Notes under the pieces: generated by a model
The model's input: only the letters and a program-made list of their open reading frames with translations
Told to the model about the DNA's origin: nothing
Databases searched by the model: none
Shown: one piece after another, positions 1 to 7,765 of the stretch
How positions within the stretch are numbered: the stretch's first letter is position 1
Layout of the letters: each line of letters starts with the position of its first letter
From: JBBQTU01 sp038213005
GTDB taxonomy: Bacteria > Planctomycetota > Phycisphaerae > Tepidisphaerales > Tepidisphaeraceae
NCBI GenBank assembly: GCA_038213005.1
Contig: JBBQTU010000002.1
Span: 1-61,058, forward strand
Direction of reading: 5' to 3'
Length of the DNA: 61,058 nucleotides
Translations under genes and position numbers: made by a program

Positions 1-96
1 CTGAAAGCCGACGCTCTCGACCTCCCCCTCAGCCTGGCCCCAGACCACGCCCGAGAGGAGAACGCCCAACAGCATGACCCACGCATAGACTCGCAT
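1..96 (-). CDS. N-terminal part of an exported protein (truncated by window edge)
   Basis: Read on the minus strand, an ATG at 94-96 opens a frame that runs off the window. The 32 visible residues begin MRVYAWVMLLGVLLSGVVWG and continue Q-A-E-G-E-V-E-S-V: one Arg, a hydrophobic core and a small-residue cleavage region (around Gly20-Gln21/Ala22), which is a signal peptide. The mature protein starts acidic. Nothing of the functional domain is visible, so no role is assigned. A strong hairpin (134-162) lies just upstream and separates it from any gene further right on the same strand. Confidence 0.6.
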   Translation of the reverse strand, partial: MRVYAWVMLLGVLLSGVVWGQAEGEVESVGFQ

Positions 97-133
97 TGAT
101 AGTCAAATCTACGCCGTAGCGGCCGCAAAGCAA

Positions 134-162
134 GATGCCGCCCCCGGTTAAGGGGCGGCATC
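134..162. terminator. Strong hairpin, probable terminator
   Basis: An 11-bp perfect inverted repeat (GATGCCGCCCC, 7-nt loop, GGGGCGGCATC). On the plus strand it is followed by GGCCTTTT, on the minus strand by TTGCTTTG. It lies 17 nt beyond the stop of the possible small minus-strand ORF at 180-332, so it may terminate that transcript before the exported-protein gene at 1-96. Confidence 0.65.
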
Positions 163-179
163 GGCCTTTTGAAACAGTG

Positions 180-332
180 CTATGCAACCGTCACATGCTC
201 AGGCTTGGGCATAGATCCGCCAGGCCTACCCGGCACGCCTGCGCCGTCTTCGCCACCTCCAGGGCCGCCCTGCTGACCGTTCTGCGGCGGAGGACCCGCA
301 GGCGCATCTTGCACTATCGCACGCGCCGCCAT
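180..332 (-). CDS. Possible 50-residue Gly/Pro/Gln-rich protein
   Basis: The frame starts MAARAIVQDAP, has a central stretch rich in Gly, Pro and Gln, and ends PKPEHVTVA. The ATG is preceded by GGGAAGGGGT, a plausible ribosome site at short spacing, and the frame ends 17 nt before a strong hairpin (134-162). The same frame is open upstream to position 464, so a longer form is possible, but that would overlap the start of the plus-strand gene at 372. I do not recognise it; low-complexity composition in GC-rich DNA makes a false ORF quite possible. Confidence 0.3.
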   Translation of the reverse strand: MAARAIVQDAPAGPPPQNGQQGGPGGGEDGAGVPGRPGGSMPKPEHVTVA

Positions 333-355
333 ACCCCTTCCCGCTACTCTTCCGC

Positions 356-361
356 TATAAT
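356..361 (+). promoter_or_regulatory. TATAAT -10 box, 10 nt before the next start codon
   Basis: A perfect TATAAT in otherwise GC-rich sequence, ten bases before the ATG at 372. No good -35 is visible at 16-18 nt. If used, the transcript would have a leader of only a few bases, matching other genes in this window. Confidence 0.45.
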
Positions 362-371
362 CACTGCGCGA

Positions 372-875
372 ATGCTGGACTACGAAACAAAGCTCCCGCG
401 CTACCAGTCCACCCCCGAAGACCGCCGCTGGCTTCTTCGCCGGCTCTTCTATTACCTGGGGCACGTCGTCGTCCTAGGCCTGATCGGCTATTGGGCCGGC
501 CCCAACCTCATCATGTTCCACAGTCTCTTCAGCCCCACCCCCGCCGACTATGCCGCCATAGCCGAAGGAGAATGCACCACTGCGATCGCGGCCATCAAAG
601 CCTATCAACGAGACAACGGCTCCCTACCGAGCGGCACATGGGAGCTCGGTGGGACGTACCTCCCGAGAAACTCCGACCCGACCGGTAACATCCTGAGTAC
701 CACGTCCGTCACTTTCGGCCTGGGCCGTGCCGTTGTGGAATACGAGTTCACGCCCGCGCGAGAAGGCTGGTTCATCCACGCGCCGCGCTACGACGGCCGT
801 CTACCCGCCCCCATCGTTCCGCCAAGCCCAACAACGCGTCCCGCTGTCACGCAAGGTGCCAATGCCAACCACTAA
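372..875 (+). CDS. Hypothetical single-span membrane protein
   Basis: A 167-residue protein. Residues 1-25 are charged (cytoplasmic side), one hydrophobic span follows at about 27-50 (GHVVVLGLIGYWAGPNLIMF), and an extracytoplasmic domain ends in a Thr-Thr-Arg-Pro-Ala linker typical of exported proteins in this genome. The segment ADYAAIAEGECTTAIAAIKA followed by YQRDNGSLPSG recalls the helix and turn after the N-terminal helix of type II secretion pseudopilins (compare the Asp-Asn-Gly-x-x-Pro turn), but the classic prepilin cleavage motif is absent. The frame is open further upstream to 135; ATG 372 was chosen because of the TATAAT just before it. It overlaps the next gene by 14 nt. Function unknown. 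Confidence 0.6.
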   Translation: MLDYETKLPRYQSTPEDRRWLLRRLFYYLGHVVVLGLIGYWAGPNLIMFHSLFSPTPADYAAIAEGECTTAIAAIKAYQRDNGSLPSGTWELGGTYLPRNSDPTGNILSTTSVTFGLGRAVVEYEFTPAREGWFIHAPRYDGRLPAPIVPPSPTTRPAVTQGANANH

Positions 876-1134
876 CCCAATGTTCTGTAAACGCTGCTAC
901 GCCGACCTCAAGCAATCCGGTGACGTTGGTGCACTGGGCTGCTTCTTTTGCGTGCGGTGCAAGCGCCGTTTCGACCCCATGGATCTCCGCACCTACCTGT
1001 CGCGCCCATTCCCTTCGCGCCGCAAGATCATCATCCACTCTATCATCACACTTATCCTCGCCACGATCGTGTCCATCGTCGTCGCCGGCTGGCTCAGCGT
1101 CGCCCAAATGAAATACTTCCACAGCACCCATTAG
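862..1134 (+). CDS. Small zinc-ribbon membrane protein
   Basis: A 90-residue protein starting at an ATG preceded by AAGG. Near the N-terminus are two Cys pairs (CKRC at about residues 9-12 and CVRC at about 30-33, with an extra Cys between), spaced as in a zinc ribbon. The C-terminal half carries basic residues followed by one membrane span (about 55-78, Ile/Val/Leu-rich) and a short tail. The layout is a cytoplasmic zinc ribbon tethered to the membrane. It overlaps the preceding membrane-protein gene by 14 nt, so the two are probably co-translated. Function unknown. Confidence 0.6.
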   Translation: MPTTNPMFCKRCYADLKQSGDVGALGCFFCVRCKRRFDPMDLRTYLSRPFPSRRKIIIHSIITLILATIVSIVVAGWLSVAQMKYFHSTH

Positions 1135-1159
1135 GACCACATCGCAGGCCCGACCTCTC

Positions 1160-1597
1160 ATGTCCAACATCCGCGCCACGCCCTCCCGTTCATCTCCTCG
1201 TCCCTTCCGCTACCTCGCCGACCCAATCTGCATCGCCTCGATCGCTCTCTACTGCCTCAGCCGCTGGTATCTCAAACCTCACCACATCGGCGGCTGGTTC
1301 GTCCACGACTACCTCAACGACCTGCTCTGCCTCCCACTCTTTCTGCCCATCATCCTCCGCATCCAATCGCTCCTGCGCATCCGTCGCCACGACCTCCCGC
1401 CCACGATCTTCGAAGTCATTCACAACTGGCTGATCTTCTCGATCCTCTTCGAGTTGATCTTCCCGCGTCTGCCCATCTACCGCACCACCTCCGACCCGTG
1501 GGATGCCGTCGCCTACCTCGCCGGTGGTCTCCTCGCCTACGCCTTCTGGCACCGCCCCCGCCGACTTCCCCGCACCAATCGCGGCGGCCGCCAATAG
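1160..1597 (+). CDS. Small multi-span membrane protein
   Basis: A 145-residue protein with about four hydrophobic segments (roughly 20-37, 47-66, 88-105, 117-132). The motif DYLNDLLCLPLFLPI, the central EVIHNWLIFSILFELIFP and a C-terminal Trp-Asp-Ala-Val-Ala-Tyr segment resemble a family of small four-helix proteins, common in Bacteroidetes, that databases sometimes call magnesium citrate secondary transporter; that label is weakly founded. It follows the zinc-ribbon protein by 25 nt and is likely the third gene of the same operon. The transported substrate, if any, is unknown. Confidence 0.55.
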   Translation: MSNIRATPSRSSPRPFRYLADPICIASIALYCLSRWYLKPHHIGGWFVHDYLNDLLCLPLFLPIILRIQSLLRIRRHDLPPTIFEVIHNWLIFSILFELIFPRLPIYRTTSDPWDAVAYLAGGLLAYAFWHRPRRLPRTNRGGRQ

Positions 1598-1630
1598 CTC
1601 TCCTGGTTTCCTGCCAGTTCACCTCCAGAG

Positions 1631-1636
1631 TATGCT
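1631..1636 (+). promoter_or_regulatory. TATGCT -10-like box, 11 nt before the aldo/keto reductase start
   Basis: TATGCT lies 11 nt upstream of the ATG at 1648 with a T-rich stretch near the -35 distance. No Shine-Dalgarno separates it from the ATG, consistent with a leaderless or nearly leaderless transcript. Confidence 0.35.
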
Positions 1637-1647
1637 GCTGCCCCATC

Positions 1648-2628
1648 ATGCAAACACTCAACCTCCCCGGAACCGATCTGCGCGTCTCTCGCCTCGGACT
1701 CGGGACAGGCGACTGGGGATCATCCCGCCCCTTTGCCGACGCCGAAAGACTCTTCACCGCCTATCTCGCCGGCGGCGGCAATCTGCTGGACAGCGCTCAC
1801 TGCTACGCCTTCTGGCTGCCCGATGGCGACGGCAAGAGCGAGCAGACGCTGGGGAAACTCATCCGCCAACATGGTGTGCGCAAGGACGTCGTCGTCTCCA
1901 CCAAGGGTGCCCATTGCGATGCCGGGCCAACCTACCCCCGGCCGGCGCAATGTCTCCGGCGTGACGTCGTCGAGTCTGACCTCCAGAAAAGCCTCGATCG
2001 CCTGGGCATGGATCAGATCGATCTCTACTATCTGCATCGCGACGATGGCATCACCCCGGTTGACGAAGTGATGGAAACACTCAACGACCTGATCCGCCGA
2101 GGATGGGTGCGATACATCGCCGCAAGCAACTGGTCGACCCAGCGCATGCAGCAGGCCAACGCCGTCGCCGCCGCGCGTGGCTGGCAAGGCTTTTGCGCCT
2201 CGCAGATCCAATGGTCACTTGCCACCCCCAACCGCCCTATCGGCCCCGACCCCGTCTGCCGCTACATGACTCAGCAGGATCAGGCGTGGTACCTGACCAG
2301 CAAAATGCCCATCGTCGCCTACACTGCGACAGGCGGCGGGCTCTTCTCCCGGCCGATCAGCGGCGGCGATTTCGACACGCCGGACAACCACGGCCGCCAC
2401 ACTCGCGCGCAGCAACTCGCCGCCACCCTTGGCTGCACCCCAACGCAACTGGCCCTCGCCTGGCTCACCAACCAGAGCGTCGCGGTGGTCGCCCTGACCG
2501 GAACAGGGAGCGTGGAGCACCTCAACCAAAGCCTGGCCGCCCTGGCCATCCGCCTCACTCCCACGCAGTTGCACTGGCTGGAGGATGGCAGGCGATCGAT
2601 TCCCGGGTCTGCGCCGGAAAAACTATAG
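1648..2628 (+). CDS. Aldo/keto reductase
   Basis: A 326-residue TIM-barrel oxidoreductase. The N-terminus carries the family start (VSRLGLGTGDWG); the catalytic tetrad is readable as Asp and Tyr in NLLDSAHCYAF, Lys in VVVSTKGAHCD and His in IDLYYLHRDD. The C-terminal region contains the NADPH-binding helix area (LALAWLTNQSVAVVALTGTG). Proteins of this type reduce carbonyls of sugars and aldehydes with NADPH in the cytoplasm; the natural substrate cannot be told from sequence. The frame is open further upstream, but homology begins at this ATG. It is convergent with the large secreted-protein gene that follows. Confidence 0.9.
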   Translation: MQTLNLPGTDLRVSRLGLGTGDWGSSRPFADAERLFTAYLAGGGNLLDSAHCYAFWLPDGDGKSEQTLGKLIRQHGVRKDVVVSTKGAHCDAGPTYPRPAQCLRRDVVESDLQKSLDRLGMDQIDLYYLHRDDGITPVDEVMETLNDLIRRGWVRYIAASNWSTQRMQQANAVAAARGWQGFCASQIQWSLATPNRPIGPDPVCRYMTQQDQAWYLTSKMPIVAYTATGGGLFSRPISGGDFDTPDNHGRHTRAQQLAATLGCTPTQLALAWLTNQSVAVVALTGTGSVEHLNQSLAALAIRLTPTQLHWLEDGRRSIPGSAPEKL

Positions 2629-2759
2629 GGTTTAGCGTTCAAGTCGAAGGAACCATCAGAACGCTCCGTCCACAATTCCCTAATCTCTCTAAACCAACTT
2701 GGTGATACCGGCTATTGTCGGGGTTGGCGTTCTTCCTTCCCTGATCGTCGGCTGCCACT

Positions 2760-5700
2760 CTATGGTTTGCGTCCGAAGGCGGTGCCGGGGATTTTTGTCG
2801 TGCGTTGCGAGGGACCGGTCCAGTCGATCTGCAGGGCAACCTCGCCCCCTTTCTGAATGAATTCGATACGAAGCGGGTGCAGGCCTGGGGCAAGAGTAAG
2901 CGGATGGCTTTGGATATCATTGCTACGGTCCTGAGTGTCTTGCAGAACCAGACGTCCGGCAACCCACATGCGTAAACCGTCGTCGTTCAGCTTGCTGGAA
3001 AAGGTCCACACTCCGTCGCGAGGAATCTCGATGAAGCCCTCGTAAATCACCGCATAAGTCGCCGAGGAGGTGGGAACATCCTTTGCGTCGGGCAGTTTCG
3101 CGTTGCCCCTGGCGGTAACGGTCTGCTTTGACAGGTCGGTCGCGGCATCCCACTTGCCTTCAATGTAACTCCAGGAAAGGCCCGATAGCATATCCTTGGA
3201 TGGAGCAACCGCCTCGATGCGTTTGAACATCGCTGTCGGGATCAGTCGCCATGTGCCCCAATTGGCAGGCTGCAACCGGGCTTCGCTGGGCACATCACTG
3301 CAAATTGAGGTGTCCAGATTGTTCCAGTAGAGACGCTGGGTGGTCATTGCTCCGGTGCCGCGCAGGATGCCGATATCGCCCAGCAGCGTGACACCTTCGC
3401 CAATCTCCTTCAGTCCGAGCACGGCCAGCGGGATGGACAATTCGATATCGCCATCTTTCTGAACCAGTTGCAGGCTGTCGCTGACGTCATCCACCCGGTC
3501 AAAGACCACGCGGCCCACAGGTGATTCAAATGGCACCCGGTCCGCCTCGGCCGTTCCAGGTACGACGGCGCGATAGATGACCGCCGTGGGTTTGCCGTCC
3601 TGCATCGAGGCAAGCAGGCGGATGTCGCCCGCCGCCGGCTCACGCCGACCGGCCGCGGCCTTGGGATCGCAGCCGATCATCAGGTCAACGGCGCCGCCAC
3701 GTTTGAAGAGGAGCTTAGGCTCCCCCTTGGCGTTGGCGAGCGCGTTGGCATCGCCGGTACGCCACGCGGCGTAGAGACGATCACCCACGATGCGCACCGC
3801 GGCACTGGCGCGATCGTCGAGTTTGGCCCACTCCACGCTTTCCTTCCAATCGGCAAGATCGCCATCCACCTGCGGCGCAGCGCCGCCAAACGCGATCGAG
3901 AGCGACAGTTTGCCCTTCGATCGCGACGGCAGAGTGATCGTCTCCGGCAAACCGGCCAGACGGGCCGCGTCGAGTGTAACGGTGGCGAAATCACGGCGTT
4001 TAACACTGGCCAGGCCGTCGACGCGGTGGACCGCGCTATATTCCTTGCCGGCGATCAGAATGACATCGCCCTCCTTGGTCTGCGACAGACTCGGACAATA
4101 ATGCTCATCATGGAACGATACGCCTTCGACCACCATACCGCGTTTAGCGACAGGGTATTTTGTGCCCATGTGGGGAGCGATGCGGTTGTCGCCACCGACA
4201 TCCTGGATGAACAGCCCATCGGTCGTCATCAGGTACATGCTGCCCTTCTCGCCGTTGATGCCGAAAATCTCGCCGGCCTCGCCTTGCCTGGATGTGAAAG
4301 GCATCCCGATGAAGCGACGGGCCATGATGATCGTTCCGGGATTGGAGGGAATGACCGGGCCGTCGAGGCTGGGGTAGTCCCACATCACCTGACCGTTATG
4401 GTAGCCAAGGATGCGATTATAGCGGCCCGGCCGCGAGTTGTTGTCACCGCCTACGGTATCGCCCACGTGGAGAACCCAGCCATCGCCGGCATTCACGCCG
4501 TTATTGGGCCGGTCCTTGCCGGTCAATTCCACGGGCTTGCGCTCGGCCGGCCAAACCGGCACGCCATTGGGCAGGATGTCCGGTGCAGCCACGGAAAAAC
4601 CTCTGGTTATGAATGAAAAATCCGCGTTGAATCTCGCTCCATAAAGATACGGCGTGTCGGTTCGCCAGAAGACAAACTCGTCAGGCTGGGCACGACCGTC
4701 GAGATTGCGATCCGACCAGATCATCAGATCATTGAAATCCTTGGTTTTGAACAACTCCTTGACCCCGGGATTGCGTGCCGCATTCCAGGCCCCATTCGAA
4801 TCCTCTTGAAGCTGCAATCCACCAACGATCGCCACCGGCCATGCCTTGCCATCATCGCCCAGACGCCAGATGCAATTCGCGCCGGGATTCCCCCCCCCGC
4901 CATTGATATTGTCTACAAGGTAGGTATTGCCACCAACCCGAAAAACATCCTCGGGTGGCGATCCAACGGACTTGTCCCGATCCGTTCCGTTCCACTGCTC
5001 GGGTCTGGAGTAAACATTGTCTACGACGGCAGTGCCCTTGGCCCAGTCCAGCTTCATGCTATAGCCGCCGTTGAAGATGCCGTAGTACATTTTGGTGCGG
5101 TCTTCGGGATCCAAGGTGCCGCCGCCGCCGTACTTGGGGCCGCCAATGAGGGCGCGAACCAGCTTGCCGTCGGCGGTGGACCAGGCGGTGATGCGCTTAG
5201 GCAGGTGATCGGCGTCGGCCACCCAGAGTTGGCCTTGATCATCAATGGCCAAACCCTTTGGGTTGTGCAGGCGTTCATTGTCGAAGCCGCCGCCAAACTG
5301 CGGCCCGCCGGGTTTGCCAATGGTGCGCAGCAGTTTGCCGGCCGGGCTGAATACCTTCACCTGATGGCTCTTGCCCCAGTCGCCGACATAAAGGTTGCCG
5401 GCTTTGTCCTGGGTCATCTGTTGCGCATCCTCAAGATCGCCGCCAATAGCCACTTCCTCCTTCAGCACCGTCGCCTTGGCCAGATCAAGGGTCAGTCGCT
5501 TAATCTGGCTCTTCGATGCCACCAGTAAACGTCCCTGATTATCGAACATAACCCCGCGAGGATCATCCTGAGCGATCCGACCGAGCAGTCGCTTGGCGAC
5601 CGGATCGACCACAAGGAGTTCCTTGTCGTGCGGAACGCTGATGACCACGATGCCATTCCAGGCGGCAATCGAATCGCTGGTCTTGCCACCGTTCCACGTC

Positions 5701-6434
5701 ACCTTGTTCCTGGCCTTGTGCTTGAACGCTGATACGGCTTTGCCGTCGTGGGTAAACAGGTTCAGACTGACCGTATCGTCTCCGGGCACAACGCAGTACA
5801 GCCAGGGATCGCCGGCTTTTCCGGGAGCCAGCGGACCCCGGTCAAGCGCCATGGCATAAGCGCCCGTCCAGCCAAAGTCGTTGTTGCCGATGATCTTTTT
5901 GCCCGCCAGGTCCAGCGCCATGAAAGCGTCGCCACACTCGGCCGTGATCGCCGCAAATATCACCCGCGATTGCCCCTTGCCCAGGAAGCCCGTATCAGAG
6001 GCCGATACCGCCACCACCGCCTGCGCCGATGTATGGTCGGCCAGCCAGGCGCCGTTTCGCTCTTTGGTGAACCACGGCGGGGTGCCGGGGCTGTTCACCG
6101 GAAACTCATAGATCAGCCGGATACCGTCACTGGTCAACCCACGCGCGCGGTAGCTGCCCGGCGCGACCCGGCGACGAATCGTCGATCCGTCCGGCTGCAC
6201 TTCGCCGTCGTCGTAGCCGTCCCAACTGAGCAATTGCTTCCCGGCGGCCAGCCGCACCGCGGACGCCAGATTACACACCCGTTTGCCCGCGGCATCCTCA
6301 ATGACCACCGTCACCGTGGAGGCGCGATCCAGTTCAAAGGTGATCGGCAGGTTCAATGGCTCTGCGGCCCTGGCCTGATAGGTAAACAGCAAACCAAAGA
6401 GGGCAAAGATAATCGTCTTGGACACGAGGTTCAT
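2760..6434 (-). CDS. Large secreted multidomain protein (Ig-like, beta-propeller, CBM9/DOMON-like, PA14)
   Basis: A 1224-residue protein with a signal peptide (about residues 1-23, cleavage near ARA). Residues about 28-110 look like a FlgD-type Ig domain (strand pattern ending LLSWDGYDDG). Residues about 120-700 hold NHL/SMP-30-like propeller repeats, with phrases such as NPKGLAIDDQGQLWVADAD and DKAGNLYVGDWG. Residues about 840-1050 resemble a CBM9/DOMON carbohydrate- or haem-binding domain (PQVDGDLADWKESVEW). The last 140 residues form a PA14-like domain (FIEIPRDGVWTFSSKLNDDG). Such architectures occur in planctomycete cell-surface proteins that bind or process polysaccharides. No hydrolase catalytic motif was found, so binding or scaffolding is the cautious guess. 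It is transcribed alone. Confidence 0.75.
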   Translation of the reverse strand: MNLVSKTIIFALFGLLFTYQARAAEPLNLPITFELDRASTVTVVIEDAAGKRVCNLASAVRLAAGKQLLSWDGYDDGEVQPDGSTIRRRVAPGSYRARGLTSDGIRLIYEFPVNSPGTPPWFTKERNGAWLADHTSAQAVVAVSASDTGFLGKGQSRVIFAAITAECGDAFMALDLAGKKIIGNNDFGWTGAYAMALDRGPLAPGKAGDPWLYCVVPGDDTVSLNLFTHDGKAVSAFKHKARNKVTWNGGKTSDSIAAWNGIVVISVPHDKELLVVDPVAKRLLGRIAQDDPRGVMFDNQGRLLVASKSQIKRLTLDLAKATVLKEEVAIGGDLEDAQQMTQDKAGNLYVGDWGKSHQVKVFSPAGKLLRTIGKPGGPQFGGGFDNERLHNPKGLAIDDQGQLWVADADHLPKRITAWSTADGKLVRALIGGPKYGGGGTLDPEDRTKMYYGIFNGGYSMKLDWAKGTAVVDNVYSRPEQWNGTDRDKSVGSPPEDVFRVGGNTYLVDNINGGGGNPGANCIWRLGDDGKAWPVAIVGGLQLQEDSNGAWNAARNPGVKELFKTKDFNDLMIWSDRNLDGRAQPDEFVFWRTDTPYLYGARFNADFSFITRGFSVAAPDILPNGVPVWPAERKPVELTGKDRPNNGVNAGDGWVLHVGDTVGGDNNSRPGRYNRILGYHNGQVMWDYPSLDGPVIPSNPGTIIMARRFIGMPFTSRQGEAGEIFGINGEKGSMYLMTTDGLFIQDVGGDNRIAPHMGTKYPVAKRGMVVEGVSFHDEHYCPSLSQTKEGDVILIAGKEYSAVHRVDGLASVKRRDFATVTLDAARLAGLPETITLPSRSKGKLSLSIAFGGAAPQVDGDLADWKESVEWAKLDDRASAAVRIVGDRLYAAWRTGDANALANAKGEPKLLFKRGGAVDLMIGCDPKAAAGRREPAAGDIRLLASMQDGKPTAVIYRAVVPGTAEADRVPFESPVGRVVFDRVDDVSDSLQLVQKDGDIELSIPLAVLGLKEIGEGVTLLGDIGILRGTGAMTTQRLYWNNLDTSICSDVPSEARLQPANWGTWRLIPTAMFKRIEAVAPSKDMLSGLSWSYIEGKWDAATDLSKQTVTARGNAKLPDAKDVPTSSATYAVIYEGFIEIPRDGVWTFSSKLNDDGLRMWVAGRLVLQDTQDRSNDIQSHPLTLAPGLHPLRIEFIQKGGEVALQIDWTGPSQRTTKIPGTAFGRKP

Positions 6435-6605
6435 AGATGTTCCAAATCTGCTGCCAGCGCAACAATTAACTCAATGGCTTGATGCCAAGACCATGGCGAC
6501 AGCCCAGCGTAATTGCCCCATCCAGCCCGTGCCAGCGCAGCCGGGTAAAGGTAAGACGCTCAGTCCGCTAAAAACAATCTGGCCACGCCTGTAACAAACG
6601 CAAGC

Positions 6606-6635
6606 GGCGGCGGACTCCTCATTGGGTCCGCCGCC
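6606..6635 (-). terminator. Hairpin terminator downstream of the PEP-CTERM gene
   Basis: A 10-bp perfect inverted repeat (GGCGGCGGAC / GTCCGCCGCC, 10-nt loop) lies about 80 nt past the stop of the minus-strand PEP-CTERM gene. On that strand it is followed by GCTTGCGTTTGTTA, moderately T-rich. It separates that gene from the large secreted protein downstream. Confidence 0.7.
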
Positions 6636-6715
6636 ATTTGCGAATTTGCTTGCCATTCACAGGTTGGCGTTACTTGCGACCACGCAGCGTCGGCCGCTCC
6701 GCTTAACCCCAGACA

Positions 6716-7387
6716 TCAGGCGGTCTTGCGCCGGCGCACCAGTCCCAGCATGGAACCGGCCAGCAGCGTCAGACCCGCAGCCGGCTCAGGGACCACATAC
6801 ACCTGGGCTTCGGAATACTGAACGGAATTCTCATCGGCCAGCAGCGCACGCCTCTCAGTCACCAGCACGCGGTAGCTGGTGTAGGAGGCACTGTTGGCGA
6901 AGGTCTGCATTGGCCCCCATGTTTGGCGGTTGGGATCGGTGAGCAGACCGCTCGGGCCACTATAGATCATCGTCCAGTTTGCTCTCAACGTCAGGTCGGT
7001 TGTTGCATTAGACCCTTCAATGGTGATGGTCAACGGATCGCGGCCGGGGTTGTCATTTGCCGTGGCAAAGGCAACCCCGCCGATCATACTCGCGCCATAG
7101 ACTGGCGTAATATAGAAGCCGGTATCAATTCCTCTTGTGAAATCATTGATGCCGAAGTTCAGGTATTTCGATGCGAGATTCCCATCGATCGCTTTCGCCG
7201 CTCCCTCACCGCCCATGTTGCCACCCACCAGAGTGCTGTCGCCGCCAGCTACCGCCGCCTCAATGCTGTTGATGTAATCCGGAGAGGAGAAAACAGGAAT
7301 CCCCGGGGCACCGATTGCCGAGTGCCCTGCGACCAAGGCGCACGCGGCCGCGGCCAACAGCGCCGACTTCGAAGACAAAACAGACAT
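6716..7387 (-). CDS. PEP-CTERM sorted secreted protein, discoidin-like
   Basis: A 223-residue protein. An AAGGAGG ribosome site 5 nt upstream fixes the start at 7387. Residues 1-26 are a signal peptide (Ala-rich core, cleavage near AIGA). The middle part contains AAKAIDGNLASKYLNFG, the pattern seen at the start of F5/8-type-C-like domains in PEP-CTERM proteins. The last 25 residues are a textbook sorting signal: Val-Pro-Glu-Pro, a hydrophobic span, then Arg-Arg-Arg-Lys. In this family the signal is processed by an exosortase and the protein ends up in the envelope or extracellular matrix; no exosortase is in this window. Monocistronic, with its own terminator. Confidence 0.85.
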   Translation of the reverse strand: MSVLSSKSALLAAAACALVAGHSAIGAPGIPVFSSPDYINSIEAAVAGGDSTLVGGNMGGEGAAKAIDGNLASKYLNFGINDFTRGIDTGFYITPVYGASMIGGVAFATANDNPGRDPLTITIEGSNATTDLTLRANWTMIYSGPSGLLTDPNRQTWGPMQTFANSASYTSYRVLVTERRALLADENSVQYSEAQVYVVPEPAAGLTLLAGSMLGLVRRRKTA

Positions 7388-7765
7388 AAAAGCCTCCTTA
7401 AATGCATGGGTGAGGTGGAACAATGACTAAACCGGCCAAACCACCTCATCCTCGCCGGTTCACTGTGGCACGAACACTCGTCCCACACGTCAACTCAAGT
7501 ATGTCACTTGAAATCAAATGAAAACTTACCATCCGCCTGCCGGTTGTCAAACAAATTCTTTGGACGGCGAGGCCCTATTGCCAACGCAATCGCATTTGCC
7601 GATAAGCATACCGCTGCGGTGGCGGCCACTGGCCACAAGCCAGGACGCATAACGGCGCTGTCAGCTTCCCACGCGTCTTAGTATGATCTTAACCAACAGG
7701 TCGTAAGTCTAAGACCCAGCGGGGTGCGCATCACCCGCAGGCCCGATAACGCAGCACCGCAACCC
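7388..7765. other. Divergent intergenic region with a ppk -10 box at 7682-7687
   Basis: Holds the leader of the minus-strand PEP-CTERM gene and the promoter area of ppk. TATGAT at 7682-7687 is a good -10 element for ppk, with CTGTCA about 18 nt upstream as a weak -35. The part from 7490 to 7560 is comparatively AT-rich. No convincing gene was seen. Confidence 0.5.
7393..7399 (-). promoter_or_regulatory. AAGGAGG ribosome binding site of the PEP-CTERM gene
   Basis: A perfect anti-16S match at ideal spacing before ATG 7387. It decides the start over the in-frame ATG 36 nt upstream. Confidence 0.85.
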